Assembly (NCBI GenBank): GCA_964564695.1
Contig: CAZMCC010000088.1
Location: 1 to 16,437 of the forward strand
Reading direction: 5' to 3'
DNA: 16,437 bases
From: CAZMCC01 sp964564695
Lineage (GTDB): Bacteria > Planctomycetota > Phycisphaerae > Phycisphaerales > UBA1924
In this document: positions 13,553-16,437 of the stretch, in pieces
How the letters are laid out: the number at the start of each line of letters is the position of its first letter
Position numbering within the stretch: the first letter of the stretch is position 1
Notes under the pieces: generated by a model
The model's input: the letters and a program-made list of their open reading frames with translations, nothing else
What the model was told of the DNA's origin: nothing
The model's database searches: none
Made by a program: the position numbers and the translations under genes

Positions 13553-16372
13553 ATGGCCAAGCGGACCCCATCCACAGCGACCAAGGCCCCCCGCGCTCGG
13601 GGGGCTGCAGCAGCGAAGCCGCCAAAAGAGGGGGGTTCAAAGGGCAAAGCCCGCTGGGTCCCCGGCTCCGCGGCTGGTAAGCAGCTTGTGATCGTGGAAT
13701 CGCCTTCCAAGGCGAAGACCATCAACAAATACCTCGGCGGCGACTACGTCGTCATGGCCAGCCTCGGTCACGTCCGCGACCTGCCCAGTAAGTCGCCAAA
13801 GGGTGTAAAGGCGCCTGTTCCGGGGGTTGATCTCGAGCACGGCTTCGAGCCCACGTACGAAGTTCTCGAGGGTAAGACCAAAACAATTTCGGACCTTAAG
13901 AAGGCGGCCAAGGCCGCCAGCGAGGTCTGGTTTGCGACCGACTTGGACCGCGAGGGCGAGGCGATCGCGTGGCACCTGGCCGAAGAGCTGGGCATCCCGC
14001 CGGCGCAGGCCAAGCGCGTAATGTTCGCCGCGATCACGAAGGACGAGATCCAGCGGGCGTTCGCCAACCCGCACCCGATCGACATTGACCGCGTGAACGC
14101 GCAGCAGGCCCGGCGCATCCTCGACCGCATCGTCGGCTACCAGGTGTCGCCGATGCTGTGGAAGAAGGTGGCGCGGGGATTGAGCGCCGGGCGCGTGCAG
14201 AGCGTGGCCGTGCGGCTCATCGTGGAGCGCGAGCGCGAGATCAAGGCGTTCGTTCCCGACGAGAGCTGGTCGATCACGGCCAACTTCACGCTCGACCAGT
14301 CCAAGGCCCTGGGCCTGAGCCAGTCGTGGATGAAGGAGCTTGCGCGGCGTGACGAGAAAGGCAACCCGCCCACGCAGAAGTCCCTCAACATGTGGCTGGG
14401 CGATTCTGGCGGCATCCGGGCCGAGCTCGTCGAAGTAGGGGGGAAGAAGTGGGACGAGGTCGTGCTCGGGATGCCCGACGCGAAGACCGGCAAGTCGCCG
14501 GACTTCCAGGGCGCCGGCGCGAAGCTCGCCGAGCGGGCCAGGGCGATCGCCGAGGCCGCGGGGCTCAAGGACGTGAAGGCGACCGTCACCGAGGACGACG
14601 AGGGCAAGGGTCCCGCGAAGTGGGTGCGGACGCTCAACGGCGTGGTCGACACCACGACGCCGTACAAGGTGGCGGGGATCGAGACCAAGCGAACGAGCGT
14701 GCGCCCCGCGCCGCCGTTCATCACGAGCACGCTGCAGCAGGGCGCGTCGAGCCGAATGGGCTTCGGCGCCCAGCGAACGATGCGTACCGCTCAGCAGTTG
14801 TACGAAGGTGTGGACATCCCCGGCGAAGGCCCGGTCGGTCTCATCACTTACATGCGTACCGACTCGACGCACCTCTCCGGCCAGGCACTGGACATGGCCC
14901 GCGAGTACGTCGCACGCACCTTCGGGCCCAAGTACCTGCCCGAGAAGCCGAACTTCTTCACGAGCTCGAACAAGGCGGCGCAGGAAGCCCACGAGGCCAT
15001 CCGCCCGACCAGCCTCGAGTACCCGCCCAACCGCGTGAAGAACGCGCTGAGCCCCGACCAGCTCAAGCTCTACACGCTCATCTGGGAGCGGTTCGTGGCG
15101 TGCCAGATGGTGCCGGCGCAGTGGGACACCACGGCCGTCACGATCAAGGGCGGGCGTCCCGCCGGCGGTGGGGGGGGCGTCGGAGAACTGTCCTTCCGTG
15201 CCACCGGGCGCGTGCTCGTCTTCGACGGGTTCTACCGCGTCTCGGGCGTGCCCTCGGGCGGCGACGAGCAGAACCTGCCCGCGCTCAAAGAAAGCCAGGC
15301 GCTGCACCCGTTCGCGGTCGAGCCGCGTCAGCGGTTCAGCTCGCCCCCGGCGCGGTACAGCGAAGCCTCGCTCATCAAGGTGCTCGAGGCCGAGGGCATC
15401 GGTCGTCCCAGCACCTACGCGTCGATCATCCAGGTGATCCAGGAGCGCCAGTACGTCGAGAACCAGGACCGGCGCTTCTACGCGACCGACCTGGGCGAGG
15501 TGGTCACCGACAAGCTCGTCGAGGCGTTCCCGAGCATCATGGACATCGGGTACACGCGCCAGATGGAGCGGGATCTCGACAAGGTCGAGGAGGAGCACCT
15601 CGACTGGATCGACATGCTCGAGAAGTTCTACGGGCCGTTCAAGGAACAGCTCGAGCACGCGCTGGAGAACCTCACCCACGCGAAGGCCGAGACGGTCCCG
15701 GCGCCCAAGGAGTACCGCTGCGCCAAGTGCGGCAGCGACCTGGTCTACCGCTTCGGCAAGAACGGGCGCTTCCTCAGCTGCTCGCGCTACCCCGACTGCG
15801 ACTACGCCTGCCCCATCGACCGCGCCGGCAAGCCCAAGCCCATCAGCGGCGTCAACGTCGCCTGCCCCAAGTGCGGCGGCGTCATGACCAAGCGCTCCGG
15901 CCGCTTCGGCGACTTCCTCGGCTGCGCCCGCTACGGCGACAAGGCCAACCCCTGCGACGGCATTCTCAACCTCGACAAGACCGGCAAGGTGCAGGCCCCC
16001 AGCCCGCCGCCGCTGGTCACCGACCTGCCCTGCCCCACATGCCAGTCGCCGCTCAACCTGCGCCCGGGCCTCCGCGGCCCGTGGCTCGGCTGCTCGCGCT
16101 TCCCCAAGTGCCGCGGACGCGGCAAGTGGGCCGAATTGCCCGAGGACAAGCGTGCCGCCCTCGAGAAGGAACTCGCGGCCCACGAGAAGGCCCACCCCGT
16201 GCCGGTCATCAAGACCCTCGACGGCAAGGCTCTCACCGATGCCCGCGGCAAGGCCCTCCCCGACGCCCCCAAGGCCGACGACCTCGTCACCGGTGAGGAT
16301 GCTGCCGATCGCGCGAAGCGCAGCGCGCAGCGCGAGGAGCCGGTGGAAGAGCGGCTCGACGAAGTCGCATAA
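13553..16372 (+). CDS. topA: DNA topoisomerase I (type IA)
   Basis: The enzyme relaxes negative supercoils by passing one strand through a transient 5'-phosphotyrosine break. From ATG 13553 it has 939 residues. After a basic, low-complexity N-terminal extension (1-42) comes the Toprim domain with VIVESPSKAKTINKYLG (46-62, E49) and FATDLDREGEAIAWHL (127-142, Mg-binding D130/D132/E134). The cleavage domain has FITSTLQQGASSRMG (389-403) and ITYMRTDSTHLSG (431-443) with catalytic Tyr433. Three C-terminal zinc ribbons begin at C723, C771 and C827, each with four cysteines. The protein is slightly longer than E. coli TopA. A G8 tract (15170-15177) encodes a Gly run in PAGGGGGVGEL. The start is chosen from the promoter position; the frame is open back to an ATG at 13493. 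No Shine-Dalgarno is visible before 13553. Confidence 0.97.
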   Translation: MAKRTPSTATKAPRARGAAAAKPPKEGGSKGKARWVPGSAAGKQLVIVESPSKAKTINKYLGGDYVVMASLGHVRDLPSKSPKGVKAPVPGVDLEHGFEPTYEVLEGKTKTISDLKKAAKAASEVWFATDLDREGEAIAWHLAEELGIPPAQAKRVMFAAITKDEIQRAFANPHPIDIDRVNAQQARRILDRIVGYQVSPMLWKKVARGLSAGRVQSVAVRLIVEREREIKAFVPDESWSITANFTLDQSKALGLSQSWMKELARRDEKGNPPTQKSLNMWLGDSGGIRAELVEVGGKKWDEVVLGMPDAKTGKSPDFQGAGAKLAERARAIAEAAGLKDVKATVTEDDEGKGPAKWVRTLNGVVDTTTPYKVAGIETKRTSVRPAPPFITSTLQQGASSRMGFGAQRTMRTAQQLYEGVDIPGEGPVGLITYMRTDSTHLSGQALDMAREYVARTFGPKYLPEKPNFFTSSNKAAQEAHEAIRPTSLEYPPNRVKNALSPDQLKLYTLIWERFVACQMVPAQWDTTAVTIKGGRPAGGGGGVGELSFRATGRVLVFDGFYRVSGVPSGGDEQNLPALKESQALHPFAVEPRQRFSSPPARYSEASLIKVLEAEGIGRPSTYASIIQVIQERQYVENQDRRFYATDLGEVVTDKLVEAFPSIMDIGYTRQMERDLDKVEEEHLDWIDMLEKFYGPFKEQLEHALENLTHAKAETVPAPKEYRCAKCGSDLVYRFGKNGRFLSCSRYPDCDYACPIDRAGKPKPISGVNVACPKCGGVMTKRSGRFGDFLGCARYGDKANPCDGILNLDKTGKVQAPSPPPLVTDLPCPTCQSPLNLRPGLRGPWLGCSRFPKCRGRGKWAELPEDKRAALEKELAAHEKAHPVPVIKTLDGKALTDARGKALPDAPKADDLVTGEDAADRAKRSAQREEPVEERLDEVA

Positions 16373-16381
16373 GAGACGTGC

Positions 16382-16437
16382 ATGGGTGACATGCTCAAGC
16401 CGCTCTGGGCGAATGCCATTCAGTTACGCGAGGCCGG
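16382..16437 (+). CDS. possible gene start, cut by window edge
   Basis: An ATG at 16382, 9 bp after the topA stop, opens a frame MGDMLKPLWANAIQLREA that stays open to the window end; a second ATG lies at 16391. Only about 18 residues are visible, so no family can be named and the start is uncertain. The tight spacing to topA would fit a co-transcribed gene. Confidence 0.3.
   Translation, partial: MGDMLKPLWANAIQLREA

Noticed and set aside
13637..16195. Open minus-strand frame of 852 codons opposite topA
   Set aside because: Its composition (Leu/Val/Arg/Asp-rich with no domain motif) is that of an antisense shadow; topA on the plus strand has every conserved motif of the family.

Overview
This window is GC-rich bacterial chromosome, most likely from a planctomycete of the class Phycisphaerae. 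The lineage call is an inference. It rests on an orphan 'GC-type' dockerin (two DxDGNG/DxNGDG repeats ending in FEGC), a secreted protein with a planctomycete PEP-CTERM-like tail (PAPSGAALLGLG followed by an arginine run), and the sparse Shine-Dalgarno sites before several housekeeping genes. No insertion sequence, prophage, CRISPR array or rRNA was seen.

Left part (1-4782): an envelope/general-stress island. On the minus strand, reading leftward, an OmpR-type response regulator (2301-2975) is followed 4 bp later by its sensor kinase (746-2296), then a CsbD-family protein (368-616) and a YflT/general-stress-like protein that runs off the left edge (1-303). Divergently on the plus strand are an entericidin-like lipoprotein (3206-3373), a DUF1328 membrane peptide (3445-3627), a DUF883/ElaB-YqjD-like protein (3709-4065) and a YqjE-like holin-family membrane protein (4116-4706), closed by an intrinsic terminator (4747-4782). 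The regulator leader holds a 20-bp tandem duplication that gives two alternative hairpins. A 9-bp word, TGAATCACC, recurs in three intergenic sites of the island.

Middle part (4783-9013): a minus-strand tRNA-Glu(TTC) at 5347-5421 with a small orphan dockerin frame and a hairpin terminator beyond it. Then on the plus strand come a two-domain protein (nucleoside-phosphorylase-like domain fused to NadD, 5540-6961) and nadA quinolinate synthase (7004-8245), which together form an NAD-biosynthesis pair. A secreted PEP-CTERM-like protein follows (8336-9013).

Right part (9061-13341, minus strand): an apparent operon of an SGNH/GDSL-type protein, a NodU/TobZ-family carbamoyltransferase, a small unrecognised protein overlapping the carbamoyltransferase end by 14 bp, and a diacylglycerol-kinase-family lipid kinase with a TTG start. 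This set suggests modification of a glycan, lipid or small molecule. Divergent from it is topA (DNA topoisomerase I, best start 13553, stop 16372), whose good -35/-10 promoter overlaps an upstream ATG. A further gene may start at 16382.

The observations most worth checking are the phosphorylase-NadD fusion next to nadA, the regulator leader with competing stems, the shared intergenic motif of the stress island, the unknown small protein in the carbamoyltransferase operon, and the runs of 7-8 G that insert glycine stretches into NadA and TopA.
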